The notes: generated by a model not told the origin, from the sequence alone. Positions 22,283 through 33,573 are shown, numbered from the stretch's first letter. The stretch: 64,000 bases of DNA from Budorcas taxicolor (GCF_023091745.1 NC_068912.1:76371067-76435066); one strand, 5' to 3'. A program made the numbers and translations.

Positions 22283-24244
22283 ATGGAGGTTTGTGACATT
22301 GTATAGGAGAGAGAAATCAAGACCACCCCAAGAAAAAGAAATGCAAAACAGCAAAATGACTGTCTGAGGAGGCCTTACAAATAGCTGTGAAAAGAAGAGA
22401 AGTGAAAAGCAAAAGAGAAAAGGAAAGATATACCCATTTGCATGCAGAGATCCAAAGAATAGCAAGGAGAGATAAGAAAGCCTTCCTCAGCAATCAATGC
22501 AAAGAAATAGAGGAAAATAATAGAGTGGGAAAGACTAGAGATCTCTTCAAGAAAATTAGAGATACCAAGGGAACATTTCATGCAAAGATGGACTCGATAA
22601 AGGACAGAAATGGTATGGACCTAACAGAAGCAGAAAATATTAAGAAGAGGTGGCAAGAATACACAGATGAACTGTATATAGAAGATCCTCATGACCCAGA
22701 TATTCACAATGGTGTGATCACTCACCTAGAGCCAGACATCCTGGAATGTGAAGTCAAGTGGGTCTTAGGAAGCATCACTACGAAAAATCTAGTGGAGGTG
22801 ATGGAATTCCAGTTGAGCTGTTTCAAATCCTGAAAGATGATGCTGTGAAAGTGCTGCACTCAATATGCCAGCAAATTTGGAAAACTCAGCAGTGGCCACG
22901 GGACTGAAAAAGTTCAGTTTTCATTCCAATCCCAAAGAAAGGCAATGCCAAAGAATAATCAAACTACCACACAATTGCACTCATCTCACATGCTGGTAAA
23001 GTAATGCTCAAAATTCTCCAAGCCAGGCTTCAGCAATACGTGAACCATGAACTCCCAGATGTTCAAGCTTGTTTTAAAAAAAGCAAAGGAACCAGAGATC
23101 AAATTGCCAACATCTGCTGGATCATCGAAACAGCAAGAAGAGTTCCAAAAAATCATCTATTTCTGCCTTATTGACTATGCCAAAGCCTTTGACTGTGTAG
23201 ATCACAATAAACTGTGGAAAATTCTTTAAGAGATGGGAATACCAGACCGCCTGACCTCCCTTTTGAGAAATCTGTATGCAGGTCAGGAAGCAAGTTAGAA
23301 CTGGAAATGGAACAACAGACTGGTTCCAAATAGGAAAGGGAGTGTGTCAAGGATGTATATTGTCACCCTGCTTATTTAACTTATATGCAGAGTACATCAT
23401 GAGAAATACTGGGTTCGAAGATGCACAGCTGAAATCAAGATTGCCAGGAGATATATCAATAACCTCCAATATGCAGATGACACCATCCTTATGGCAGAAA
23501 GTGAAGAACTAAAGAGCCTCTTGATGAAAGTGAAAGAGAAGAGTGAAAAAGTTGACTTAAAGCTCAACATTCAGAAAACGAAGATCATTCCTTCCAGTCC
23601 CATCACTTCATGTCAAATAGATGGAGAAACACTGGAAACAGTAACAGACTTTATTTTCTTGGGCTCCAAAATCACTGCAGATGGTAACTGCAGCCATGAA
23701 ATTAAAAGACACTTACTCCTTGGAAGAAAAGTTATGGCCAACCTAGATAGCATATTTAAAAGCAGAGACATTCCTTTGCCAACAAAGGTCTGTCTAGTAA
23801 ACACTGCAGTTTTTCAAGTAGTCATGTATGGATGTGAGAGTGGGCTATAAAGAAAGCTGAGCACTAAAGAATTGATGCTTTTGAACTGTGGTGTTGGAGA
23901 AGACCCTTGAGAGTCACTTGGACTGCAAGTTGATCCAATTTATCCATCCTAAAGGAAATCAGTGCTGAATATTCATTGGAAGGACTGATGTTGATGCTGA
24001 AACTCTAATACTTTGGCCACGTCATGTGAAGAACTAACTTATTTGGAGAGACCCTGATTTTGGGAAAGATTGAAGGCAGGAGGAGAAGAGGACCACAGAG
24101 GATGAGATGGTTGGATGGTATCACCAACTCAGTGGACATGAATTTGAGTAGGCTCCAGGAGTTTTAAATATACAGGGAGGCCTGGCATGCTGCAGTCCAT
24201 GGGTCGCAAACAGTTGGACACGACTGAGTGGCTGAACTGAACTG
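22283..24244 (+). mobile_element. BovB LINE, ~1.96 kb, with perfect 11-bp TSD
   Basis: It starts in the linker after the endonuclease and carries RT and the C-terminal region to the tail. TSD agagcaattgg at 22272-22282 and 24245-24255. The open stretches 22387-22833, 23276-23512 and 23491-23850 are in different frames. It carries the same one-base deletion before YADD (near 23426; YADD 23470-23481) and the same GFEDAQLKSRLPGDISIT frame-shifted peptide as the copy at 18024, and closely similar sequence there. It is inactive. Confidence 0.95.
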
Positions 24245-24255
24245 AGAGCAATTGG

Positions 24256-24784
24256 CAAACTGTATACCATGGTTAAAACTTATTCTGTGTGACATGAAGA
24301 TGCTGGAAGCTTTGAAAAGAGAAGTCATATCTTCCAATAGGTTTAGAAAGAACCACTAAGGTTTTTGTGTAGATACAGACTATAAGGGAGGATTATAGTA
24401 GGAAAAGGTGATGAGGTAGGAGGGTAGAGAAATTTTCCAGCTGAGAGATATTTGCTAAAGGAATAATGGTACAGGTGTTGAGAAGTAAATGAATTCTAGA
24501 TGTACTTCAAAAGTGAAACCAATAGGATTGTTGTTGGAACTGAAGAAGGATGTGAGAAAAATAACTGAGTCAAATATAACTCCAAAATGTTGAACCTAAG
24601 CAACTGAGTGAATTGGCATGTCATTTACTAGGATGGGGAAGGTGCATAAGGAGCAGGTTTGAGGTAGGATTTAGACCAGGAATTTAATTCTGAATGAGGT
24701 AAGTAGGTAGTGAGGTTTATGACTTAGAAGAATGAGTGTCAGGGAAAAATCTCAGCTTGTAATTACATTTGAGAGCCATTAGCG
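24256..24784 (-). mobile_element. L2-like ancient LINE, second segment
   Basis: Continues the L2-like element after the BovB (…gagtcaaatataactccaaaatgttgaacctaagcaactg..., ...catttactaggatggggaagg...). A Bov-A2 interrupts it at tatagaga. It has no ORF. Confidence 0.5.
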
Positions 24785-24792
24785 TATAGAGA

Positions 24793-25073
24793 CAGAGAAG
24801 GTGATGGCACCCCATTTTTTTTGCCTGGAAAATCCCATGGATGGAGGAGCCTGGTAGGCTGCAGTCCATGGGGTCGCGAAGAGTTGGACACGACTGAGCA
24901 ACTTCACTTTCACTTTTCACTTTCATGCATTGGAGAAGGAAATGGAAACACACTCCAATGTGTTTGCCTGGAGAATCCCAGGGAAGGGGGAGTCTGGTGG
25001 GCTGCCGTCTATGGGGTCACACAGATTCGGACAGAACTGAAGTGACTTGGCAGGAGTAGCAGCAGCAGCAGCA
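24793..25073 (+). mobile_element. Bov-A2 SINE (dimer), 8-bp TSD
   Basis: Two BovA units joined by the cttcactttcacttttcac linker; the second unit ends in a CAG/AGC run (about 25059-25073). TSD tatagaga at 24785-24792 and 25074-25081. Low divergence suggests a fairly recent insertion. Confidence 0.95.
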
Positions 25074-25126
25074 TATAGAGATAGCTTTAATCTCTGTGAC
25101 AGGATGAGTTCACCAAAAGTGTAGAT

Positions 25127-25352
25127 GGGGGCTTTCCCAGGTGACGGAGTGGTAAAGAATCCACCTGCCAATGCAGGAGACATAAGAGATGTGGGTTTGA
25201 TCATTGGATTGGGAAGATCCCCTGAAGAAGGTAATGGCTACACATTCTAGTATTCTTGCCTAGAGAATCCCAAGAACAGAGGCACCTCGTGGGCTACAGT
25301 CCATGGGGTTGCAGAGTCAGACACGATGGAGCAACTGAGTGTGTACAGGCAT
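25127..25352 (+). mobile_element. Bov-tA SINE
   Basis: gggctttcccaggtgacg head with tRNA-like segment, BovA body and gatggagcaactgagtgtg end. gtagatg and gtagaca flank it loosely; the TSD is uncertain. Confidence 0.9.
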
Positions 25353-25555
25353 GCAATTGTAGACAGAATTGATTAAAGTTTCCTAGGACATCTAAGACTT
25401 GGAAATTACAAAGACGGAGGATTCAGGTAAGGAGATCCAAAAGGACCAACCAGGAAAAACATCATAAAGGGTAGGAGGGCATGATACCCAGAAAGTGAAG
25501 CTTTAAAAGTCCAATTAAAAAAAAAAAAAAGTCAAATAAGATGGGATTCTAAAAA
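25353..25555 (-). mobile_element. L2-like ancient LINE, third segment
   Basis: Continues the antisense L2-like sequence (…cctaggacatctaagacttgg..., ...gtcaaataagatggg...), with an A-run at 25517-25530. Small pieces between the SINEs (25082-25126) belong to it too. Confidence 0.4.
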
Positions 25556-25935
25556 ACTGATGTTGTGGGCTGAATTGTGAGGCTACAATTTGTATGTCAA
25601 AGTCTTAATCCTCTGTACCTCAGAGGATTGGAGATAGGGTGTTTAAGAGGTAATTAAGTTAAAATGAGTTCATTAGATAAATACTTAACTGACTAGAACT
25701 GGTGTCTTTAGTAGAGGGGGAAATTAGGACACAGACATTTGCCAAGGGAAAAACCACCTGAAGACACAGGAAAAATATGACCATCTACAAGCCAAGGAGA
25801 GAAGCCTCAGGAGAAATCAACCTGGCCAATACTCTAACTTCAAGCTTCTAGCTTTCAGAACTATGAGAAAATAATTTATGTTATTTAAGCCTCTAGTGTG
25901 TGGAACTGTGTTGTGATAGCACAAGCCAACTAACA
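25556..25935 (+). mobile_element. MaLR-type LTR (MLT/MST-like), plus strand
   Basis: It starts tgttgtgggctgaattgtgagg, runs through 'ggtgtctttagtagaggggg', 'accatctacaagccaaggag' and 'cagaactatgagaaaataattt' (degenerate AATAAA region), and ends near agcacaagccaactaac. The same family lies in reverse at 54340-54835. It is inserted in the L2-like LINE. Confidence 0.6.
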
Positions 25936-26110
25936 AATTTGGCCACTGTATTTGGGATATGGAGGTCATTGGTGATGTTGAAAGAAACAGTGTCAATAGA
26001 TAATTGGGCACCAAAGCCTATCTATCCAGTAGGTGGACTAGAAAGAAGTTTTTAACGGGATAGATTGAATTGTAGCATTTAATGCTACTTCCAACAGCCC
26101 AATTGTTGAA
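25936..26110 (-). mobile_element. L2-like ancient LINE, fourth segment
   Basis: 'tatggaggtcattggtgatgttgaaagaaacagtgtcaat' continues the same antisense L2-like sequence beyond the LTR. Confidence 0.45.
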
Positions 26111-26365
26111 TAAGCTACTTAGAGAGGAGGTAAATTTCTGATTAAAGGAAGAGTTAGCACAATTAATTGTGTCTTTAGTTCATTATTTTATTTTGAAATT
26201 TTTATTTCATTGTTAGCACAGATATGGAAAAAAAGCTTTAAAATATCCAGGAGATGTTCTTATTATATTTGTCTTTTTTTTTCCACAAAAAATGAAAACT
26301 GTGAGGAAGTATATAAGATATTCTATTTACTCAAATGTTCTGGTTGGTTGGTTTCTCATTAATTC
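26111..26365. other. Unassigned AT-rich sequence
   Basis: No gene or repeat recognised. It contains a T-run near 26273-26282. Confidence 0.45.
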
Positions 26366-26690
26366 ATTAGCTTTATTGAGGTATAACTGGCAAATAAAAT
26401 TATAAGATATTTAAGCATGGAATGTGATGATTTGATATAGGTATACATTCTGAAAAGATTCCCCTCACCAAATTAATGAACACATTCATCATCTTACATA
26501 TTTACCCTACCTTCCTTCCCTTTTTGTAAGAACATTTAAGTTTTACTCTCTTAATAAATTTAAGTATACAATACAGTGTTATCAACTATAGTCACCATGT
26601 TATACATTAGATACTCAGAATATATTCATGTTGCAACTGAAAAATTTTAGCCTTTTAATCCTACTTAACCAGCCCTCAGGCCCTGGCAAC
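26366..26690 (-). mobile_element. L1 3' UTR, minus strand
   Basis: 'tagctttattgaggtataactgg' through 'ggaatgtgatgatttgatat', 'acagtgttatcaactatagt' and 'ccctcaggccctggcaacc' is the antisense L1 3' UTR. It is adjacent to a short piece in the opposite orientation (26692-26745). Confidence 0.8.
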
Positions 26691-26691
26691 C

Positions 26692-26745
26692 AGAGAAAGA
26701 CAAATATTGCATGATATCACATGTGAAAATCTTAAAAAAAAAAAT
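26692..26745 (+). mobile_element. L1 ORF2-end piece in inverted orientation
   Basis: 'agagaaagacaaatattgcatgatatcacatgtg' resembles the sense L1 ORF2 end (compare 43866-43912 in another L1). Orientation is opposite to the 3' UTR at its left, as in L1 5' inversions. Confidence 0.55.
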
Positions 26746-27589
26746 CAAACTCACTGATTAATTATTTTATCTTACATGGAAAACAGGAGAAGTTACAAAA
26801 TCATCTTATGAACCGTGGTATAACTTCATGCTGGCTTTTTTTCAGGTTTGATAAGGCTGATTTGTTCCTGATTCACCTTATGCTCTCCAGAATTCAAGGG
26901 TTCAAAAGAGAATCTCATTGATGTAATTCTTTTTTAAAACATGAGCTCAAAACACAGTCTATCTTCATGTATCGAGTAACAAATTAGAATCAGAACAACT
27001 TTCAGTTGATTTGTTCATTCTAATAAGCCACATTTATTGATGCCAAATTCTTTAGTAACAGCAAAGGAGATCTGAGTTCCCCTTTTGGTTTGGTTTCCTG
27101 GGGTTCATCTCTGTGAAATGCAAGGAAGGTCTCTGGAGGTGTGGAATAATGACACTGTTCACTACCATGATTAATCCTTTTCAGAGGACTTCTGGAATCA
27201 ATCTCTTTCTCAATGTTGTCCAACTCTATTACCATATCCCTCTACTCCTAGCCAAAGTTATGACTGTAAAAATAACAACTCCAAAATTTTAAGCAGTACT
27301 TTACATTTTAAATAGTACTTTACACATCCACAAATATTATACGGAGGATATTTTTTAAAGATAGAATAAGTATGGACTCTACTGGATATTTGGAATAAGG
27401 AACTGAAGTCTGAAATCAGGAGGTATTTCAAATGTGCTTACCCCTGAATTTTATTCCTTTGAAACCTGTGACAGTGCTTTTCTAGCTCTCTAGTATGCAG
27501 TGTTTCTATACTTAGAAATAGTGCTCTTTGGTGTCATCTCAAATTCGCTTTTATGCTAGGACATTTTATACTCCTTTCAGGATTGGAAT
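26746..27589. other. Unassigned, probably single-copy sequence
   Basis: No gene or clear repeat. Short ORFs lack recognisable features. Confidence 0.5.
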
Positions 27590-27945
27590 ATTATTATGGT
27601 CTTATTGGTTGTGTTCCACCCCCTAATTCACATGTTGAGACCTATCCTCTAAGGTGAAATGTATTTGGAGATGAGGTCATTGGGAGGTAATTAGTTCATG
27701 AGGGTGGAGCCCTCATGAATCAAATTAGTGTCCCTATAAAAGTGCCCCTAGGAAGCTCCCTTACCCTTTTACCATATGAAGTTATAATGAAAAGACAGCC
27801 ATCTAGAAATGGGGTCTCACCAGACACAGAATCTTCCAGACCCATGATCTTGGATTTCCGAGGAATAAGAACTGCAAGAAATAAATTTCTGTTGTTTATA
27901 AGCCTCCTATTTTAATATATTTTTGTACAGCAGCCCAAAACAGGT
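27590..27945 (+). mobile_element. MaLR-type LTR (MLT1/MST-like), plus strand
   Basis: 'aattcacatgttgagacc', 'gagggtggagccctcatgaat', 'tccctataaaagtgcccc', 'aataaatttctgttgtttata' (polyadenylation-type AATAAA at about 27881) and a 'gcagcccaaaacagg' end, in LTR order. Confidence 0.75.
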
Positions 27946-28059
27946 ATGAGTATAGTTAGAAAATTTGAGCTAGGGCTCACACGATTGTTATACGCTTGAC
28001 AGTGGCAGTTTGTTGTGGAGGGTATCTATAGATAATAAGCAATATCTTGGTAGGTGGGT

Positions 28060-28425
28060 GCTATGAATTGAATGTTTATGACTCCCAAATTCATATGTTG
28101 AAGCCTAGATTCCTAATGTATTGGTATTTGGAAATGGAGATTTGGGGCGGTCATTAGGTAATAAAGGTGGAACTCTAATGAGTAGGATTAGTGACCTTAT
28201 AAGAAGACACAAGAGAGATGGTCTCTCTGTCATGTGAGGACACAGCACGAAAAAAGCCATCTACAAATCTACAAACTACAAAGAGGGTCTTTACCAGAAT
28301 CCTACCATAGTGGCACCCAGATCTCAGACTTTCAAGTTTACACAACTGTAAGAAGTAAATGTTTGTTGTTTATATCACCCAGGCTATGACATATTTTTCG
28401 AGCAGCTGGGACCGACTGAGAGAGT
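28060..28425 (+). mobile_element. MaLR-type LTR (MLT1-like), plus strand
   Basis: 'gctatgaattgaatgtttatgac', 'aattcatatgttgaagcc', 'ccttataagaagacacaag', 'catgtgaggacacagcac', 'gtaagaagtaaatgtttgttg'. It is more diverged than its neighbour at 27590; the two lie about 115 bp apart in the same orientation. Confidence 0.7.
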
Positions 28426-29600
28426 AGATGTCTGTGGTACCCAGTACCATTTCAGGATGTCTGACTTGCTGACTGGCCCATGATTTAAAGACCTATTAGT
28501 GACCCAAAAAGACTTTGGCCCTCTGAACTGGGAATGCAAGTTGAACACACAGGCAAGTTCTTCTATTTTTGCTACTAAATCTAGCCCCCGATATTTTGTT
28601 CTAGAATATGAATTATTATGGTATAGATAAAGGTTGAACCAAGAGAGTTCAACCACAAACACTGTTGTAATTCCGAGGGTCCAAGAGGACCCACAACTTA
28701 TGTCAATGTTATCATATTTGACTCCTTGGAGTTGGACTTGAGATATTATACCACCTATTTGAATGATTCATGGCCTCCATAAAATAGTCTAAGATGTCTA
28801 AACCTGACTCACCTCTGGAATCCCATGGAGATCACAGCTTTAAGATGTATGGGAGTAGGAATGTTCACATGTCATTAAAATCTTTCATTTTTAGAAGAGG
28901 TTATTGCTCAAAACAAGAACCATTATCACTACCTTTGGCAATCCTTCTGTGAGTAATTAAATTCTTTCCCTTCTTTCCCAAACAGAGGTGACATTAACAC
29001 TGAGGGTAATGAATTAAAAGCATACTTTTTGTTCAGTGTCGTCTTTATGTTAGAAACAGAAGGACTTACAAACACAGAGTTTTGGCATCAAAAATTTAAA
29101 ATTCAACTCAGCTAATTAGCAATTGAATATCTATTTATAAATTATGTATTTAAACTAAGCCTTAGTTTTCTCAGCTACAAAGTGAGGACAATATTGAGTC
29201 CACAGACTTTCTGAGTATGAAATTTTGTTATAACACTTTGTCTTTTTGCTCCCTCACTCCTCTTGGAGTCTATAGATATTCTTCCTCTTATTAGATTTCC
29301 TCAAAAAGTTATCTCAGTCTAACCACAAGCATTACAAGGATGCCAATTTGAATTTATGCTTGCAACCAGAGCCAGTCTCAAAATCAGTCACAGAGGGAGG
29401 ATACTGAAATAAATTACCCAGTGAAAATTAGGTTTATTCTAGAATCACCCTGCTCTAAGCTCACTCTTCACATTGCCTATCTACTATATGCTTGACTTGA
29501 GAGGATGAAATTGGCCTCTAATACTATATAATAGTTTACAAAGTTTTTTTTTTTTTACTTGTGTTTCTCAGATTCACAAAATATGCTTGAGAAGCCTCTG
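28426..29600. other. Unassigned non-coding sequence
   Basis: No gene or confident repeat. A 92-codon minus-strand ORF (28384-28662) overlaps the LTR end and has no recognisable domain. Confidence 0.45.
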
Positions 29601-29604
29601 AATT

Positions 29605-29735
29605 AAGGCAAATATTATTACTCTCTCCACTTTACATAACTAAACTCTCAGGCTCAGAGGGTCAAAGTATCTGGCCAAGTGCTGGAAACAAACTCCAAAT
29701 TCAGGTCTAGCTGATAATCAGGCTTAATTTTCTTT
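29605..29735 (-). mobile_element. MIR SINE, minus strand, diverged
   Basis: 'attattactctctccactttacataactaaactctcaggctcagagggtc...ctggccaag' follows the antisense MIR core. Confidence 0.55.
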
Positions 29736-29871
29736 CTTTTTGCTGAGTTGCCTTAGAGGCAGTTAAATCCCCTAAGGCTTCTTTTTTCAGCATAAATTGC
29801 CCATTCTCTCATGCAGATTTTGTGCAGGAAAATGTTGAGCCTAAGTAGAAAATTTCATGTGTATCCTTCCT

Positions 29872-30001
29872 TTCACTGACTCATGGACATGAGTTTGGGT
29901 AAACTCTAGGAGTTGGTGATGGACAGAAAGGTCTCATGTGCTGCAGTTCATGGGGTCGCAAAGAGTCAGACATGACTGAACGACTGAATTGAACCGAACT
30001 G
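29872..30001 (+). mobile_element. BovB 3' end, 130 bp, with 9-bp TSD
   Basis: Only the last ~130 bp of BovB (MSLGELRELV-coding segment, catgggg tcgcaaagagtc, tail). TSD atccttcct at 29863-29871 and 30002-30010 shows that it inserted as a very short 5'-truncated copy. Confidence 0.92.
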
Positions 30002-30010
30002 ATCCTTCCT

Positions 30011-30284
30011 AAATTTTATCTTGATTATTTTGAACACCATTGCAGTCTTGGATGCCTTTGATTCTTGTGTCCAAAATATTTTCTATCCATCCCAGCATTT
30101 TGTCATCTACAGATTTGACAAGCTTGTCTACCATGTCTTCAACCAGTTACGGAAAGTGTTATCCAAAAGTACTAATACATGAGCAAGATCCTGTAACATG
30201 TCATTTAACCATGCTATCTTACAACATGTATTTCATCTCCGGCTCTACCAAACCTTCTGTGCTATGGAGTGAATGAACTTAGAA
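30011..30284. other. Unassigned non-coding sequence
   Basis: A 78-codon ORF (30040-30276) has no recognisable domain and is not supported as a gene. Confidence 0.4.
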
Positions 30285-30490
30285 GTGGACTGTCCCTGGG
30301 TCAAGCCTTGGATGACTGCAACTAGGGTCAACAACTTGATTTCAGCCTCATTAGAAACCTTGACCTAAGGGTACCCAGGGAAGCCATCCTGGGATTCCTG
30401 ATCCATAAAAACTTTGAGATAACATATGTTTAGTGCTTTAAATCATAAGTTAGGGATAATATGCTGTACTGCAATGAATAACTAATGGAT
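30285..30490 (+). mobile_element. MLT1-like LTR, 3' part, plus strand
   Basis: 'cttgatttcagcctcattag', 'gaagccatcctgggattcctgatccataaaaactttgagata' and 'caatgaataactaatgg' match the order of MLT1-type LTR 3' ends. Confidence 0.6.
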
Positions 30491-30499
30491 TATCTCTCT

Positions 30500-31140
30500 T
30501 CTCTTACCCTTGCTACTGTAATTGCTTTCTAACAAGTTTCCCCATGCACAGGCTCCCCCTATACATCCTTCATACACTGTCAGAATTATTTTGGCACAGG
30601 TTAAATTATGTTATTTTCTAACTTAAAAACATTTCAATAATTCCCAATTGTATTTTGGTTAAAGTCCATATTTTTTATTAATAAATGCATCTTCAGAACC
30701 CACTATCAATTCACTTTTCTGGTATTATCTTCTATTATGCCACCCTACTATGATCCAGCCAAACCAAAACAGCTTCTCATATTTTCTATTGCACAGTGTA
30801 TTCTCAGTTGGAGATGTTAATATACATCTTTACCTCCCATCAAATTCTTGATCTTCCAAGGAAAATTTTAAATGCTAGCTTTTTTTGACAAACGGGCCAC
30901 AATTAACTCTGAGGAAAATGATTTTTCTTTGTCCTCTGTGTTTCCTTACCCATTAATTATATCTCAACTACAGTATCCATTTTAGTTCATTTGTATTACA
31001 GAGTAGGATATCCATATGTGTTTGCCTATTTGAATAAACTCCCTGAAGAGACAAATTCTGTATTACTCATCTTTTTATCTCTGTATTCTCAATAGCGTAT
31101 TTTTCTCATGGTAGGTGCTCACCAGTAGGTTGACTCAATT
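30500..31140 (+). mobile_element. L2-like LINE fragment, plus strand
   Basis: Degenerate L2 landmarks in sense order: 'cagaattattttggcacagg' region, 'aacatttcaataattccca', 'gttaaagtccat', then the 3' end 'tctgtattctcaatagcg...catggtaggtgctcac'. Confidence 0.5.
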
Positions 31141-33355
31141 AATTCAAAACTTATCTGGGGAATAGATTTTTCTACCCATGGTCTATTCTTTGCTTTCAGA
31201 AATAAAATAACACTCCATTGCTCTTTCATTTTATACCTAAATTTGAGCTCCTTAACATACTACTAATCATAGGATTTACGTTTCCATACCACTCAGCCTA
31301 GACATTAAGAAAGGTCAAATGAAAAGAGGAGAGGAATGTAGATCAAAAAAGTAGAAGAAAAACCACAAGAAAGAATGAATATTTTCTTTTTCATTCAGTT
31401 CCTTCTCAACATGTAATATGGGAAGTCAAAGGGAAAGACAGTGTAAAATAGACCTGGATACAAATATTAGGCTCAAGACTTTTAACCTAAAGTCCCTTGG
31501 CCACAATTTCTTTTAGTGGTAAAAGGAAAGCAATAAGAATGCCTGGCATGTAAGTTCGTAAAGGTAGATGAGATAACCTGGTTAAGACATTCCACAGTCA
31601 TGGGTATTCTTTCACTTTACTTCACCTGCATGCCCCTAGAACTTCATTTCCAATTGCTTCAGATTTTGTTCAACAAAGACCAGAAGAGTTTAAGAAATAG
31701 GCAAAAGGTAAATGAGAAAGAAAGACAATCTGTCAGGGAAAATGAGAAAGGGAAGAGGCAAGGGCCAGAGAAAAAGAAAGAAAGAAAGACAATAATGTAT
31801 TCACAAATTTGTAGGGTTATTTATTTATCTTACGTTCCCCAGCTGAGATGGAGACTCTCATAATATGGAGAGTCATTCCAGATACAATTACATGCAGAGA
31901 AGTTGTTCTGGTAGAGAACATAAACCAGCAGGAAACCTTTGCATTACCTGTTGTAGTTTCACAAAACCCCCTACTGCTATTTTTTAGAAACCTGGAGTAG
32001 TGGGTTTAATATGCCAGGTAATTTCTTTGCTCTCATGGAGACTTTAAATCAATGCAGGCCATATCATACAGCTGCTTTACTGTAATTTTCAAGAAAATAT
32101 CCCAAACTTTATATTTGTAGGGGGTCCCAGAGGAATATCACAAATTACTTTCCTCTTACAAAGACTGAGCTCAGTGCCCTGAGGCTGCACAGTTCTAAAG
32201 AAAGTGAACGGGCAGTGTTTGGTGCCAAGTTTGAGGCATATAAAGTAAGAACTGACTATAGCTATTGCTTGAGGTTCTGCAAAATGTCCTGTTCCATCCT
32301 CTATGGTGCACATCATGGTGTGGTACTGAATTATTGCTCTTTTTCACTATAACATCAGATCTTTTTTTCACTGTAAAATGAACTATTCTGTCTAAATGAC
32401 ACACTCTATCTAAAAAAGGAAACTCAGAGAAATATGTTATTTGAAGAATCATAAAATTGACATTTTTTTAAAAACTCCTGCTATAAGCACAAAATCTTCA
32501 AAATGATCATGGGAAGAAATATTATATCCCATAAATGAAATAGCATGCTTACCTCTTTTGGGGATGACAAGATTAAACAACTTATAAACCAGAAGTGGAT
32601 ATTTCATAGAGACTTTCATAAAGGAGCTATAACTTTCAATACAAAACCCATTATATTTCATTAAGAGACACTATAAAAATCAGTGCTCTCTTCTTTCTAA
32701 AAACTCAAGAGCAGTCCAGCAGTTTCCCAAGCATCTACGTCTCACTGACACCTCACAAACTCTTACTAGCAAGAGGAGATAGTCTGAGATGAGCCAGTCA
32801 GAGGAAAACCAAGAAGGTCTCAGATCCAAAGACAAGCTCATTTAATGAATGACTGAAGGACTATTCTAAGACAGACAGCAGAAGAACACTGGCATAACCG
32901 GAGAAGCAAACAGCTTTATCAGAATAAGCAACTATTCCTTTTGATTTTCTATATACTAGTCTTACTCACAAGGAAACGAGTCAAGTTTCCTGAACTTAGG
33001 TTCTCAATAATTCCTATTTCTAATTCATATCCTTTCCTTCTAGGATTGAAATGAAGATCTTATAATAGGACTGATACTCAGAGTTACATTTATATACCAC
33101 AGAGGCATGAGTGTCATTAAAATGTTAAGATGCTTTTTTAGTGTTTGATAAAGACTCCTACACTGAGCCCCTAGACTTCTCTCATCACCATAGCCACTGC
33201 AGCCCCATGCCGAAGAACCCCTGAATCTTCCCACATAACAACCTAAAGGTTACTAACTGGCATCACAATGAGATGTGCCCCAGAAAGCTGCTTCTGTACC
33301 TAATAACTAGTATTCTTTCTGATTGACTGGCTCTAGTAGCTAAACATATCAACAT
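31141..33355. other. Unassigned, repeat-poor sequence (2.2 kb)
   Basis: No recognised repeat or gene on either strand. A purine-rich patch with (GAAA)n lies at about 31715-31795. ORFs (60-87 codons) show no domain and no splice-site-bounded exon could be argued. Confidence 0.5.
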
Positions 33356-33356
33356 T

Positions 33357-33573
33357 TGTTGCTGTTCTTGTTTAGTCATCAAGTCGTGTCTGACTCTTTT
33401 GCAACCGTATGGACTGTAGCCCTTCAGGCTCCTCTGTCCATGGGATTTCCCAGGCAAGAATACTGGCACGTGTTGTCATTTCCTACTCCAAAAGATCTTT
33501 CCAACAGGGATCAAACTTACATCTCCTGCATTGGCAGGCAGATTCTTTACCACTGAGCCATCAGGGAAGTCCA
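33357..33573 (-). mobile_element. Bov-tA SINE, minus strand
   Basis: Antisense BovA body (catgggatttcccaggcaagaat, gatctttccaacagggatc) and antisense tRNA head (ttctttaccactgagccatcagggaagtcc). No clear TSD. Confidence 0.93.
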
